Positions 17,731 through 26,911 of a stretch of 64,000 bases of DNA are shown piece after piece; position 1 is the first letter of the stretch; every line of letters starts with the position of its first letter. The DNA comes from JBCAXA01 sp039183535 (GTDB lineage: Bacteria > Pseudomonadota > Gammaproteobacteria > Steroidobacterales > Woeseiaceae): NCBI GenBank assembly GCA_039183535.1, contig JBCDBO010000002.1, positions 1 to 64,000 on the forward strand, written 5' to 3'. The notes beneath the pieces are model-generated. The model was given only the letters and a program-made list of their open reading frames with translations. It had not been told where the DNA came from and searched no databases. The position numbers were made by a program, and so were the translations under genes.

Positions 17731-19122
17731 ATGGCGCAGCAAGGACGTCTCATCGCCGTGTCGAACCGGGTTGCCATGCCACGCAAAGGGCAGGCGGCGG
17801 CCGGGGGTCTCGCGGTTGGCATACAAGCAGCGCTGGCAGACAAAGGCGGCATTTGGTTCGGCTGGAACGGCCAGCTCGCCCGCACAGAAGCGAGCGATGC
17901 GACGGTGACGTCGCAGGATGGCGTCGACTACGCGACGATCTCGCTGAACGAGCGCGACTTCGAGCAGTACTACAACGGTTACAGCAACCGCGTGCTGTGG
18001 CCGATTTGTCATTACCTCAATAACTTTATCCTCTACGAAGCGGACGACTTCGAGGGGTACCTGCGCGTCAACAGCGTCTTCGCCCGCAAACTCGCGCCGC
18101 TGATCAAGCCCGATGACATGATTTGGGTGCACGATTACCACCTCATCCCATTAGCCGCGGAGCTGCGTGCAGCCGGGTACAAAAACCCGATTGGGTTTTT
18201 CCTGCATGTCCCATTCCCGAGCTACGAAGCATTCCGGGCGATCCCTGGCCACGACTACCTGCTGCGAGCGTTGTGCGCCTACGACGTTGTCGGGTTTCAA
18301 ACCGAACGCGATCTCGCTGCATTTCGAACCTGCATGCGGCAGCCGGAAATCGGTGGCGAAGTCCTTTCCGACACCGAGATTCGCGTAGCCGGCGGCACAA
18401 TGACGGTCGACGCGTTCCCGATCGGTGTCGACGTCGACGGCTTGCAATCAGCCGCGGCAGAGGCGGTCGATACCGACGCGGTGCGGCGTATGTACCGAAG
18501 TCTGTCAGGGCGCGATCTGGTGATTGGCGTCGACCGACTCGACTATTCAAAAGCGCTGACCCAGCGCTTTCTGTCCTATGAACGCCTGCTGCAAAAATAC
18601 CCAAACACACAAAGCAGTCTCGTTTACATGCAGGTAGCGCCGCCGACGCGAACGGGTGTTCGCGCCTACGACGAAATTCGTACCGAGCTCGAACAACAAG
18701 CCGGGCGAATTAACGGGCGCTTTGCCGAAGCGGACTGGGTACCGATTCGCTACCTAAACAAGGGTATCGAACGGAACCAACTGATGGGATTCTTGCGCGT
18801 CGCCGTCTCGGCACTAGTGACGCCGGTTCGCGACGGCATGAACTTAGTCGCCAAAGAATTCGTCGCGGCCCAAGACCCGGCCGATCCGGGTATTCCGGTT
18901 GTCTCGTCCTTAGCCGGCGCATCTCGAGAGCTAACCGATGCGGTTGTCGTAAACCCATACGACAAAGACAACGTTGCCGACGGTATTGCCAGCGTCATTA
19001 CGATGGACATCGGCGAGCGCCGCGAACGCTACCAATCGATGATCGAAGTGCTGCGCAAAAACGATATCACCGCCTGGCGACAACGCTTCGTCGATGCATT
19101 GGTTAACTGCCGGCGCGACTGA
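17731..19122 (+). CDS. otsA: Trehalose-6-phosphate synthase
   Basis: The GT20 enzyme OtsA transfers glucose from a nucleotide sugar to glucose-6-phosphate. From the ATG at 17731 the protein is 463 residues and starts MAQQGRLIAVSNRVAMP, the family start; a longer in-frame extension into the GH15 gene lacks similarity. Key segments include AGGLAVG (donor loop), WPICHYL, DMIWVHDYHLIPLA, GFFLHVPFPS, VDRLDYSKALTQR, and the donor-binding RDGMNLVAKEFVAAQ. It lies 14 bases after the GH15 stop with a GGAG ribosome site. Confidence 0.95.
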   Translation: MAQQGRLIAVSNRVAMPRKGQAAAGGLAVGIQAALADKGGIWFGWNGQLARTEASDATVTSQDGVDYATISLNERDFEQYYNGYSNRVLWPICHYLNNFILYEADDFEGYLRVNSVFARKLAPLIKPDDMIWVHDYHLIPLAAELRAAGYKNPIGFFLHVPFPSYEAFRAIPGHDYLLRALCAYDVVGFQTERDLAAFRTCMRQPEIGGEVLSDTEIRVAGGTMTVDAFPIGVDVDGLQSAAAEAVDTDAVRRMYRSLSGRDLVIGVDRLDYSKALTQRFLSYERLLQKYPNTQSSLVYMQVAPPTRTGVRAYDEIRTELEQQAGRINGRFAEADWVPIRYLNKGIERNQLMGFLRVAVSALVTPVRDGMNLVAKEFVAAQDPADPGIPVVSSLAGASRELTDAVVVNPYDKDNVADGIASVITMDIGERRERYQSMIEVLRKNDITAWRQRFVDALVNCRRD

Positions 19123-19155
19123 ACGAGCAATAGGTGCTCGTCCGCGCCGAGCGGA

Positions 19156-19653
19156 TCAGCGCGATTGCGCGTCACTCGCCCAGCCCGCGATTTGTTCATG
19201 ATGCGCTGACCACGCTGCTAATGCCTCGCCGGCCCATCGATCAACGACGGCTCGATATTCCTCGGCGTTTTGCGCCAACAAAACATCGGCGACCGTCACC
19301 GCACCAAGACTCGCCGGCGGCTCCAACCAGGTGAAACGCATTTGGTCCGCGCAACGCTGCAGCAAGCGAGTGGCCTCACTGTGCGCAACACCGAGCTCGA
19401 GCACGCTGTACAGCGATATCAAGTGCACAGCGACCGATTGAATCGACTGCGGCGACGGCTGACCCGGATGCTGCACGGCATAGGTATCGACTGTCAGCCG
19501 ATGCGCCGTCATGTAGGTGGCGTCGCTGTACTCACGCGCAAGCACCTTGCCGAACGCGGCCCAGCAGCTCGGTGACGATTCCATGTACTTATGGACTGGG
19601 CCATCGACCGGCGGCAGCTCGATGCGGCAACCGGGGCAGATCTCGTCATTCAT
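19156..19653 (-). CDS. DUF5946 family protein
   Basis: This 165-residue protein opens with a CPGC motif (residues 7-10), followed by MESSPSCWAAFGKVLAREY and TAHRLTVDTYAVQHPG (residues 49-64). These are recognisable as the DUF5946 family, which has no established function. The conserved His and Cys residues could bind a metal, but that is a guess. It points away from otsA and is followed upstream by the ATP-grasp gene on the same strand, 48 bases apart, so the two may share a transcript. Confidence 0.7.
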   Translation of the reverse strand: MNDEICPGCRIELPPVDGPVHKYMESSPSCWAAFGKVLAREYSDATYMTAHRLTVDTYAVQHPGQPSPQSIQSVAVHLISLYSVLELGVAHSEATRLLQRCADQMRFTWLEPPASLGAVTVADVLLAQNAEEYRAVVDRWAGEALAAWSAHHEQIAGWASDAQSR

Positions 19654-19701
19654 AGGTCCGTACGTATTTGTTGACCGAACATGCCCGTTGGCAACAAAGG
19701 A

Positions 19702-20484
19702 TCAGGCAAGTGCGGCGATAACCTCAACGAATGCCTCGATAGGCCAACTCTTTTTATCGGACACTTGGCCGTCGCCGAGTTCAACCACGCGGATTTCGCC
19801 GTCTTCGTTTTCGACGATATCCATCGAAAAGAAAGGTGCATCAATCCGCGCTGCAACAACGTCTGCGAGATCCGGAGGATCGCCATCGACCGAGAGCGGT
19901 ACGCCGTTGACGACGAATAAGCGCTGCTCCGTCTCTCGCCGGAACGGTTCGACTCGGCGGATCGCAATACCCCCTTCAATATCTCCTCGATAAAAAGCGA
20001 GCTGTTCGACGATTGCGGAGACTTCTTTCGGACTGTTGGCTATGGAACCGAGATCGGCCGTATTCGATTTGACAAAGTCCTTTACGAAGAACTGCTCCCA
20101 GCCTAGCTTCGCGACGTTTGCTTCCAATTGGTCGTCATAAGCAAAGAAACGCGTCTCTGGTGTAAACGCTTTGCATTGCTCGTACCAATTCGGGAGGTGG
20201 TGACAAGTCACGAACTGCGTGCCGTTCGTTACGGGTTCTCCGCCGCGCTGACAAATCGATTCAACCAGCTTCCGGTAGCGACTCGGACTCATCATCCAAC
20301 CACGGTAGAGAATCGGTGCGTGTCGGTTGATGGTTGGCTTCGGCTGAAACTGGCCAAACTCCAGAGCGTCAAAATCGAAAAGCGAGCAATCGATACCTGC
20401 CGCTGCCACCGCTTGGAATTCCGCGTGATACGGCTCGTCCGCTTGCGACGCATCTAGTGGGTTTTGCGGGTAAAGAACGTGCAT
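19702..20484 (-). CDS. ATP-grasp domain protein (DUF4343-like)
   Basis: The 260-residue protein reads as a compact ATP-grasp ligase. FFVKDFVKSNTADLGS (near residue 130) looks like the ATP-binding lysine strand and loop. RRVEPFRRETEQRLFVVNG (near 175) and SMDIVENEDGEIRVVELGDGQVS (near 218) match the central sheet with the two acidic Mg ligands. ATP-grasp enzymes join a carboxylate to an amine or thiol through an acyl phosphate; the substrates here are unknown. Hand counts of two lines inside it give 32/60 and 30/60 G+C, below the core genes, so transfer is possible. Confidence 0.65.
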   Translation of the reverse strand: MHVLYPQNPLDASQADEPYHAEFQAVAAAGIDCSLFDFDALEFGQFQPKPTINRHAPILYRGWMMSPSRYRKLVESICQRGGEPVTNGTQFVTCHHLPNWYEQCKAFTPETRFFAYDDQLEANVAKLGWEQFFVKDFVKSNTADLGSIANSPKEVSAIVEQLAFYRGDIEGGIAIRRVEPFRRETEQRLFVVNGVPLSVDGDPPDLADVVAARIDAPFFSMDIVENEDGEIRVVELGDGQVSDKKSWPIEAFVEVIAALA

Positions 20485-20520
20485 AGCTTGATCACTAAAC
20501 CCCGCTCGACATGCGCTCGG

Positions 20521-21225
20521 CTACCGCACCCGCTGCAAAATCGCGATGTAGTCCTTACCGCGGTTGATCCTCAGATCATCGTCTAGATAGGTCACAGTTG
20601 ACGTTGACGGCGGCCGCTCGGGGTCTTGCGGTACATCGATCGACAACGGCGCCTCAGCAGCAACGCCTAACGCCGCGCGGACATCGGCAAGCGTCACGTC
20701 CGCTCGCGCCGGCACGAACGCGATCGTATGAAAAGCGACCTCGAGTACGTTCGGCGCCGTCGCTGCGACGCCAAGATCCGCCGTCGCAATGTACAACAAC
20801 GGGATCGCTGGCTCGCCCGCCGTCATCGTCATCAAGTTGCGATAGAAGCGCTTCTCCGGATCGAGCTCTTGTACAACCGTTAAGCTGTTCGCTTTGCGTC
20901 CGGGCTTGCCGCCACCGGGCAGTGCTCGAGTCATGAACATCAGATCGATCTCGCCAACGATGCCTTGGCTACTAAAGCGATTTATCCAGATGCCCTTCGC
21001 GGCTGCCGGGTTCGCGGCAAGATCGGGCGGCTCGGCCGCTGCCTCGAGTGCAGCCGCCGCCGTATCGATGGCTGCAAGAACGCTGTCGGTTACCGGTGCC
21101 CCCGGCTCGTACGCCTGCAGGGCTGTCAGCAGATCGACCTTGGCATCAGCGTGGTTATCGGCCAGGGCCGTGGCCGCATGAGCGCCGGCGCAAATGACGA
21201 TTATCGCGAGTTGCTTCCAAGACAT
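20521..21225 (-). CDS. Exported PAP/fibrillin-like protein
   Basis: From the ATG at 21225, which has a GGAG ribosome site 7 bases upstream, the 234-residue protein starts with a signal peptide (MSWKQLAIIVICAGAHAATALA). The mature part has the layout of plastid-lipid-associated (PAP/fibrillin) domains: DLLTALQAYE helix, ALEAAAEPPDLAANPAAAKGIW, then beta strands WINRFSSQGIVGEIDLMF. The C-terminal YLDDDLRINRGKDYIAILQRV is the usual fibrillin ending. The domain is lipocalin-like and thought to bind lipids; it is common in cyanobacteria and plastids and scattered in proteobacteria. A longer frame to 21288 lacks a signal at its start. Confidence 0.6.
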   Translation of the reverse strand: MSWKQLAIIVICAGAHAATALADNHADAKVDLLTALQAYEPGAPVTDSVLAAIDTAAAALEAAAEPPDLAANPAAAKGIWINRFSSQGIVGEIDLMFMTRALPGGGKPGRKANSLTVVQELDPEKRFYRNLMTMTAGEPAIPLLYIATADLGVAATAPNVLEVAFHTIAFVPARADVTLADVRAALGVAAEAPLSIDVPQDPERPPSTSTVTYLDDDLRINRGKDYIAILQRVR

Positions 21226-21351
21226 ACGACCGCTCCAAGACGTTGCTGTCCGACAATAACAGTCGTATCGGGTGTACCGGTATGCCAATTGTGTATGCGC
21301 CGGCGGCCCATAGCGAGCCGATGATGAGAGTGAGTCCCATCATTTTTGCCA

Positions 21352-21373
21352 CAATGCTCGGCACCTGGCATTG
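21352..21373. repeat. Inverted repeat upstream of the AraC-family gene
   Basis: The arms CAATGC (21352-21357) and GCATTG (21368-21373) are 10 bases apart, giving two half-sites one helical turn apart (centres 16 bp). They lie 65-86 bases before the AraC start codon, in the divergent intergenic region. A dimeric regulator could bind here; tentative. Confidence 0.3.
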
Positions 21374-21413
21374 TTAGCGGAGACAGTGCCTGTTAGCCCG
21401 GTGGTGTGTTTGC

Positions 21414-21438
21414 GGTGTAAGCGGGGGGGTGTAAGCGG
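21414..21438 (+). repeat. Direct repeat of an 11-mer at the AraC-family gene start
   Basis: GGTGTAAGCGG occurs at 21414-21424 and again at 21428-21438, 14 bp apart, the second copy running into the GTG start codon. Direct half-sites are typical of AraC-family operators, so autoregulation is possible; a simple slippage duplication is the alternative. Confidence 0.35.
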
Positions 21439-22460
21439 TGGAAGTTCAAAATGAGGTATCGGTCGACAATTTTCGAGCGATAAGTCGATTTGCCGCTGGG
21501 GCGGGTGGCGAGAAAATTCGCAGCTTCCAGAATGACCGTTGGCTAATGTCGACAGGGCCAGCCGCCTATCGCAGCGTGTACGACCCGAGCCTCGGTCATG
21601 TAGCAACGTCTTGGCACGAAATTCGGCCGCATCTCATTATGCTCTACGGAGAGGCCAGGCCGGAATCGCCGCTATCTTTTCCAGTACGCGCCTCTCACGA
21701 TATTGCCGCTGCCTTTGTCGGCACGAACATCACGATACAGTCTTCCAGTGTCGTCAAGGAATTAAGCGACGATCCGAATCATCCGCATGTGTTCTCGGCC
21801 AGTTTATCCGCAGGTAGCGAAACGTACGTAACGATCTCGAATCGCGCACCGGCGTACTTCTTCGGGGTCTTCGGCTTCGAGCACGCGTTGATTGATGAGT
21901 TCTCTGTCATCCAGACGTTGTCGGCGTTCGCGCGCGATAATACGCTCAGCGACGCCGGTGTTTGCGCTAAGGCGACTCCGGTCGAGCAAGGGGCGCTTAG
22001 CATAATTTTGCAGATGCTCAGGAATCCGTTCCAGGGTGAAGCGCTGGATGCCTATCTGGTTGGAAAGTCGCTCGAGTTGTTGAGTCTTGCGTCGCATGCC
22101 GTGCAAAGCTTGAACCGCATTCCTCGTGCCGAATCGAAAAAATCGCCAGTGAGTTTCGTTTGCAGAGAATTGAAGCGTACGCCAGAAGAAGATTTGGTAC
22201 TTGGTGATTTCGCACGCTATCTGGACATATCGGAACGTACCTTGTCGCGCCAATTCAAAACGCAGACGGGCATGACTTTTTCGACCTACCAACGAAAGCG
22301 GCGTATGGAGCTCGCCGCAAGGTTGCTCGCGATGACAGCCAAGACGACGACGCAAATCGCAGTGGATGTTGGTTATAACGCCGTTACCGCCTTTTTTCGT
22401 GCCTTCCGCGAGCACCACGGTATGACTCCCGACCAATATCGCAGCATTCACCTGAGTTAA
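21438..22460 (+). CDS. AraC family transcriptional regulator
   Basis: This is a 340-residue regulator with an N-terminal AraC-binding-like domain (residues 1-220, unknown ligand) and a C-terminal double helix-turn-helix. The latter includes DLVLGDFARYLDISERTLSRQFKTQTGMTFSTYQRKRRMELAARLL and AVDVGYNAVTAFFRAFREHHGMTPDQYR. Domain order and length match the OruR/ArgR-like group of AraC proteins. It is the first gene of a same-strand run with a TonB-dependent receptor, cyclophilin, MFS transporter and M24 enzyme, and is probably their activator. The start is GTG in a G-rich stretch. Confidence 0.9.
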   Translation: MEVQNEVSVDNFRAISRFAAGAGGEKIRSFQNDRWLMSTGPAAYRSVYDPSLGHVATSWHEIRPHLIMLYGEARPESPLSFPVRASHDIAAAFVGTNITIQSSSVVKELSDDPNHPHVFSASLSAGSETYVTISNRAPAYFFGVFGFEHALIDEFSVIQTLSAFARDNTLSDAGVCAKATPVEQGALSIILQMLRNPFQGEALDAYLVGKSLELLSLASHAVQSLNRIPRAESKKSPVSFVCRELKRTPEEDLVLGDFARYLDISERTLSRQFKTQTGMTFSTYQRKRRMELAARLLAMTAKTTTQIAVDVGYNAVTAFFRAFREHHGMTPDQYRSIHLS

Positions 22461-22475
22461 GCACCGAGCCTCTCA

Positions 22476-22501
22476 GCCCCGAACGAAGTCTCGTTCGGGG
22501 C
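22476..22501 (+). terminator. Strong hairpin after the AraC-family gene
   Basis: The arms GCCCCGAACGA (22476-22486) and TCGTTCGGGGC (22491-22501) are perfect complements with an AGTC loop. No T run follows, so termination would be factor-assisted; alternatively it separates the regulator message from the receptor operon. Confidence 0.5.
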
Positions 22502-22645
22502 AATTCGCGACCAGTCGTATTCACGCAGACGATCCGAACGCGTTGGCGGTTTCGGCGAATAATGGCGATCTGACGCAATTGAAGTGCGGTTTTGCGACTG
22601 CAAGACTCTTCTGCAGCAAGCAATCTAAGCGGCAGGGGAACACAC

Positions 22646-24871
22646 ATGCTTCAGCTATTTACGCGGATCGACAGATTCACAGCGGCAGCCCTCGCATCGG
22701 TCTTTATGGCCATTCCAGCCATAGCACAAGAACAAGAAGGTATTGGCGATGAACAGGCGGGCAGCGCTCAAAAGTTGTTGCAGGTAATCGTTGTCACCGC
22801 GGAAAAGCGCGACGTTGCACGTAACGCTCAAGACGTGCCGATCGCTGTCAACGTGTTGTCTGGCGATGCGATCGAGGCGCTTCAAATCGACAATGTTGTC
22901 GACATTGGTAACACGCAACCGAATGTCCGGTTACAGAGCGTCGGTACGGTTCCCGGCGTCGCAAACTTCTCTATTCGCGGAATCGGCCTCAACTCCAGTG
23001 TGCCGTCTGACGAGCCAACCGTCGGCATGGTTGTTGATGGGGTTCCGCTAGCAGCGACCTATGGCGCCTATCTCGATACATTCGATGTCGAAAGCGTAGA
23101 AGTGTTGCGCGGTCCGCAAGGGACCCTGTTCGGTCGCAATGCGACTGGCGGGGTCGTAAGTATGCGGTCGCGTCGTCCGACCGAAGAGTTTGGTTTTCGT
23201 GGTCGATTTATCGTGGGCTCTCAAGACCGAGTCTCACTGGCCGGTTCAGTCGAAGGTGCTCTGGCAGGCGATGACCTGCTTGGTAAGGTTGCCGTGATGG
23301 TCGAAGACCGTGATGGATTTTTCGACAACGGAGCGATCGCCGACGACAAGATCGGTGAGCGCGAGAGCATCTTCATTCGGCCTATGTTGCTCTGGGAGCC
23401 GAATGACGGTCTCGATTTGACACTGATTGCCGAATACGCAGATATTGACGGCGATGGCTCGATCGTGCAGCTAACCGACCGCGCAGGTGACCTCCCAAAC
23501 CTCTTCGGCTTTGATCCAGGCGAGGAAGATACGTTGTTCTCTGATCCAGAGGGTGACAACAACACCAATTGGCTACAGCTTACCTCCGACTTAAACGTGA
23601 GCATCGGGCCGGGCACACTAACGTCGATCACAGGGTATCGCGACTCCGAACTGTCTATCGGAGAACCCTCCATCAACGGCCCGCTTGCCACCGACAACGA
23701 TGGCACGACACTGAACCTTTTCAACCTGCAGAATAAAGTGGAGCAGTCTCAATTCTCGCAGGAAATTCGGTACGCGGCATCGGTATTGGATGATCGGCTC
23801 AATTTTACGGTCGGTGGGTTCTACCTGATTCAAGACCTCGACTTTCAGGAAAGCCGTTTGGTGCTGGGCGTGCTCGGAGCGGCACCAATTGCAACTAGCA
23901 GCGTGTTGGATCAGGAGAGCTTCGGTCTGTTTGGTCAGCTCGAATTCGAGTTAATTCCAGACGTATTTTTATTGGGCGGTGGGCGCTACTCGTCGGATAG
24001 AAAGGAAGTCTTTATCGCCAGCTTTGGTGAGTGCGACGCTGTTTTCGCTTGCACGTTCGGATTCCAAGATAGCGAGACCTTCGATGATTTTTCCCCACGT
24101 GCGGGATTGCGCTGGGAGGCAACAGAAGACATCACGGCTTACGTCAGCTATACACGCGGGTTTCGCAGTGGCGGCTACAATTTTCGCAACACGGCGCCAG
24201 CGACACCGGGGCCCTATGACGATGAAAGCGTATCGGCGGTTGAGGTCGGTCTGAAGAGCGAGTTTGCGGATGGCCGTTTTCGCGCCAACCTGGCGTTGTT
24301 TCGCAACGAATACGATGACATCCAGCGCACGGTCTTAATCAGTGGTACGGAGCAGAACGTCACCAACGCCGCAAGCGCTACCGTACAAGGGTTGGAGCTG
24401 GATCTCACACTGAATCCGATCGATAACCTCGTGTTAACAGGATCGCTCGGCTTGCTCGATGGTGAGTTTGACGAGTTTAACGGTTTGGACGTGAACGGCG
24501 ACGGTATTCCGGACCCGGATCTTGCGTTGGGCCTGCAACTAGAGCGAGCGCCAGAGCTCACCTACACAGTCGGCGCTCTTTACGACATTCCTCTGGAAAA
24601 CGGCAGCTTGTTCACGCTCCGCGCAAGTTATTCGTACACGGACGAAACGCCGATTAACACTGTCAATTCAACTTTTCTGCCAGACTTTGGCCTACTAAAC
24701 GCGAGTCTCACCTACGAATTCGCCGATGGGCGAACCAGCCTGACGGCCTTTGGAAAGAACCTCACCGATGAGGTTTACGGCGTAACCGGCGCAGATATCC
24801 CTAGCTTTGTCCTTTTCACCTATCTGGAGCCATCGCGCACCTGGGGCTTGGAGTTGAAATTCGAATACTGA
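22646..24871 (+). CDS. TonB-dependent outer-membrane receptor
   Basis: From the ATG at 22646 (AGGGG ribosome site 8 bases upstream) the protein has 741 residues, with a signal peptide ending at PAIAQ. A TonB box-like stretch IVVTAEKR follows. The plug domain contains FSIRGIG and VEVLRGPQGTLFGRNATGGVVSM. A 22-strand beta barrel ends in an aromatic residue (LELKFEY). This is the long subfamily common in sphingomonads and marine gammaproteobacteria, where substrates are often organic rather than iron chelates. It is probably the outer-membrane gate for whatever the downstream MFS protein and M24 enzyme handle. Confidence 0.93.
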   Translation: MLQLFTRIDRFTAAALASVFMAIPAIAQEQEGIGDEQAGSAQKLLQVIVVTAEKRDVARNAQDVPIAVNVLSGDAIEALQIDNVVDIGNTQPNVRLQSVGTVPGVANFSIRGIGLNSSVPSDEPTVGMVVDGVPLAATYGAYLDTFDVESVEVLRGPQGTLFGRNATGGVVSMRSRRPTEEFGFRGRFIVGSQDRVSLAGSVEGALAGDDLLGKVAVMVEDRDGFFDNGAIADDKIGERESIFIRPMLLWEPNDGLDLTLIAEYADIDGDGSIVQLTDRAGDLPNLFGFDPGEEDTLFSDPEGDNNTNWLQLTSDLNVSIGPGTLTSITGYRDSELSIGEPSINGPLATDNDGTTLNLFNLQNKVEQSQFSQEIRYAASVLDDRLNFTVGGFYLIQDLDFQESRLVLGVLGAAPIATSSVLDQESFGLFGQLEFELIPDVFLLGGGRYSSDRKEVFIASFGECDAVFACTFGFQDSETFDDFSPRAGLRWEATEDITAYVSYTRGFRSGGYNFRNTAPATPGPYDDESVSAVEVGLKSEFADGRFRANLALFRNEYDDIQRTVLISGTEQNVTNAASATVQGLELDLTLNPIDNLVLTGSLGLLDGEFDEFNGLDVNGDGIPDPDLALGLQLERAPELTYTVGALYDIPLENGSLFTLRASYSYTDETPINTVNSTFLPDFGLLNASLTYEFADGRTSLTAFGKNLTDEVYGVTGADIPSFVLFTYLEPSRTWGLELKFEY

Positions 24872-24887
24872 TCAAGACGGAAACAGG

Positions 24888-25601
24888 GTGTTGATTAGCA
24901 CGAGTGCAACCGCAATGCGATTCGTCTGCCGATTCCTATTGTTGAGTGGCGCCATTGCGGGAGCGCTAGCTACTGTCGGCTGCGCGCCCGTCGAACCGAT
25001 ACCAATGCCCGCACGACCGACGACAGGCACGATCGAAACGCCAGCCGGCACCCTCACGTTTGAGCTGTATACAGACGCGGCTCCGGAAAGCACGGCAAAC
25101 TTCATACGCTATGCTGGCGAAGGGCTTTACGATGGCGGCTCTTTCTATCGCGCGACCGATCAGCAGGCGACATCGCACGGCGCTTGCTGCATTACCATAG
25201 TTCAAGGCGGCCGCTTGGGTGAGTCGATGGCTGGCTCGCCGGCTGAAATCATGGCCGCTTTGGTTGCCTCGCCTTACCCGCCGGTTGCACACGAGCCTAC
25301 CAATAACACCGGCCGTCGTAACGTTCGCGGCGCACTTGCGTTCGGCCGAGCAGAACCGGGAACAGCGACGTCTGAGTTCTTTGTTTCGCTCGAAGACAAT
25401 CCGATTCTCGATGCGGGCGGTACCGGCCATCCTGATGGCTTTGGCTATGCCGTGTTCGGACGAATCACCTCCGGCTTAGAATTTCTAAGCGTCCTGAGAC
25501 TGAGCCCACGCCGGCCTGGGAGCGGACCGTTCGCTGACCAACTGCTGGAAGAACCGTTGGCGATTACGCGCGTTACCGTTGATGGTTTGGACCAAAGATG
25601 A
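24888..25601 (+). CDS. Cyclophilin-type peptidyl-prolyl isomerase, lipoprotein
   Basis: This 237-residue protein has a signal peptide with a lipobox-like TVGC near residue 32, so it is probably anchored in the periplasm. A cyclophilin domain follows: TPAGTLTFELYTDAAPESTANFIRY, GGSFYRATD (with the catalytic Arg), and RGALAFGRAEPGTATSEFFVSL. A 25-residue insertion lies between the Arg loop and the GALAF strand. It may help fold the receptor upstream (16-base gap); its stop overlaps the MFS start by 4 bases. The GTG at 24888 is used; an ATG at 24915 also leaves a full signal peptide. Confidence 0.85.
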   Translation: MLISTSATAMRFVCRFLLLSGAIAGALATVGCAPVEPIPMPARPTTGTIETPAGTLTFELYTDAAPESTANFIRYAGEGLYDGGSFYRATDQQATSHGACCITIVQGGRLGESMAGSPAEIMAALVASPYPPVAHEPTNNTGRRNVRGALAFGRAEPGTATSEFFVSLEDNPILDAGGTGHPDGFGYAVFGRITSGLEFLSVLRLSPRRPGSGPFADQLLEEPLAITRVTVDGLDQR

Positions 25602-26911
25602 TCGCCAAGGTCACCGCATCCGATGGGCGTCCGCACCCGGCGTATCGATCTTACGTGTTGACCTCACTTGGCGTTGTCGCGTTTTTCAACTTTGTTGATC
25701 GCTCAATCTTCTCAGTCTTAGCTGTATCCATCAAAGACGATCTTGCGCTGTCTGACACTGAGATCGGTTTGCTCGGTGGATTTGCGTTCGCACTGTTCTA
25801 TGCCTGCCTTGGGCTTCCTCTCGCTTCGCTAGCGGATCGCAGTAACCGGGTGAAGTTGGTGTCGATCTGCCTTGCCGTCTGGAGCGCTGCAACAGCGGCG
25901 TGCGGTTTGGCCACGAACTTTCTGACGCTGCTGCTCGCCAGGATCGGGGTGGGCGCCGGCGAAGCAGGCTGCTTTCCGCCCAGTTACTCGATTCTTGCCG
26001 ACTATTACCCAGCCAACCGTCGCGCGTTTGCAATCGGCATGTTTCACGCCGGTGGCAATGTCGGCTTTCTCGTTGGACTTATGGCAGCAGGTTTACTGGC
26101 CGATGCTGTTGGCTGGCGCACAACTTTCTTCGTTCTTGGATTACCAGGCGTAGTTTTCGCCGTGTTTTTCGCAGCCACGGTTCGCGAGCCGCAAAGAGGC
26201 GGCTCAAAAGCGGCGGCAACCGCCCCTCTCGGTATTCGGCACGCCCTCGCGACAATGCGCAAGCGCTCGGCACTTGTCCATTTGACGGTTTCCTACACGC
26301 TGTCGATCTTCGCCTTCTATTGCGCACTAGCGTGGCTGCCCCATTTCTTCGCACGAACCTATGGCATGGACTTGTCGGCCATTGGCTTTTCTTATGGGTT
26401 GGCATTCGGCGGCGGATTGATTTTTGGGGTGGTCTTCGGTGCATTGATTTCACCGTCGCTTATCGCGCGCGACCGGCGTTGGGAGTTTCTTTTCCCCGGC
26501 GTCGGCTCGGTGTTAGCTGTACCGGCTTTCTTGTTGGTTTATTGGGTCGGTGACCTCCAGTTAGCGCTCTTTTTCACAGCCTTAGGTAGCGCCGCCGTCG
26601 CCATGGGGCTGGGTCCTGCTTTCTCCGCAGTTCAATCCCTCGCCGAACCGAACATCCGGGCGACAGCAGCCGCGCTCGTATTGCTCATCTCAGCGATCGT
26701 AGGCCAAGGCCTTGGCCCCGTCGTTGTCGGCGCCCTGACCGACATGCTGAGCGCAACTTTGGGTGACCTGGCGCTGACTGTGGTCTTGTCGGTTTCGACT
26801 GCTGCATTTGCATGGTCAGCGATCCACATCTTTCTCGGATCAAAACAGTTTGTTCAACAGATAGTAACGACGCAAAGCGTACAACCGAAGGATGCCGCAT
26901 ATGGTGACTGA
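25598..26911 (+). CDS. MFS transporter, spinster-like group
   Basis: A 437-residue permease with twelve predicted helices. The loop between helices 2 and 3, GLPLASLADRSNRVKLV, is the MFS signature; VGAGEAGCFPPSYSILADYYPANRR (near residue 115) is characteristic of the spinster-like group, along with FHAGGNVGFLVG. Members move lipids, organic acids or aromatic compounds; none can be chosen here. It is joined by ATGA to the cyclophilin gene and overlaps the M24 gene by 11 bases, so it very likely works on the same compound. Confidence 0.9.
   Translation: MIAKVTASDGRPHPAYRSYVLTSLGVVAFFNFVDRSIFSVLAVSIKDDLALSDTEIGLLGGFAFALFYACLGLPLASLADRSNRVKLVSICLAVWSAATAACGLATNFLTLLLARIGVGAGEAGCFPPSYSILADYYPANRRAFAIGMFHAGGNVGFLVGLMAAGLLADAVGWRTTFFVLGLPGVVFAVFFAATVREPQRGGSKAAATAPLGIRHALATMRKRSALVHLTVSYTLSIFAFYCALAWLPHFFARTYGMDLSAIGFSYGLAFGGGLIFGVVFGALISPSLIARDRRWEFLFPGVGSVLAVPAFLLVYWVGDLQLALFFTALGSAAVAMGLGPAFSAVQSLAEPNIRATAAALVLLISAIVGQGLGPVVVGALTDMLSATLGDLALTVVLSVSTAAFAWSAIHIFLGSKQFVQQIVTTQSVQPKDAAYGD

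Noticed and set aside
17443..18141. Minus-strand open frame of 232 residues opposite GH15/otsA
   Set aside because: Shadow of conserved catalytic regions on the plus strand; composition is Arg- and Val-rich with no family signal.
18710..19010. Frames opposite otsA with Arg/Pro-rich sequence
   Set aside because: Antisense to conserved OtsA donor-binding residues; no start signal.
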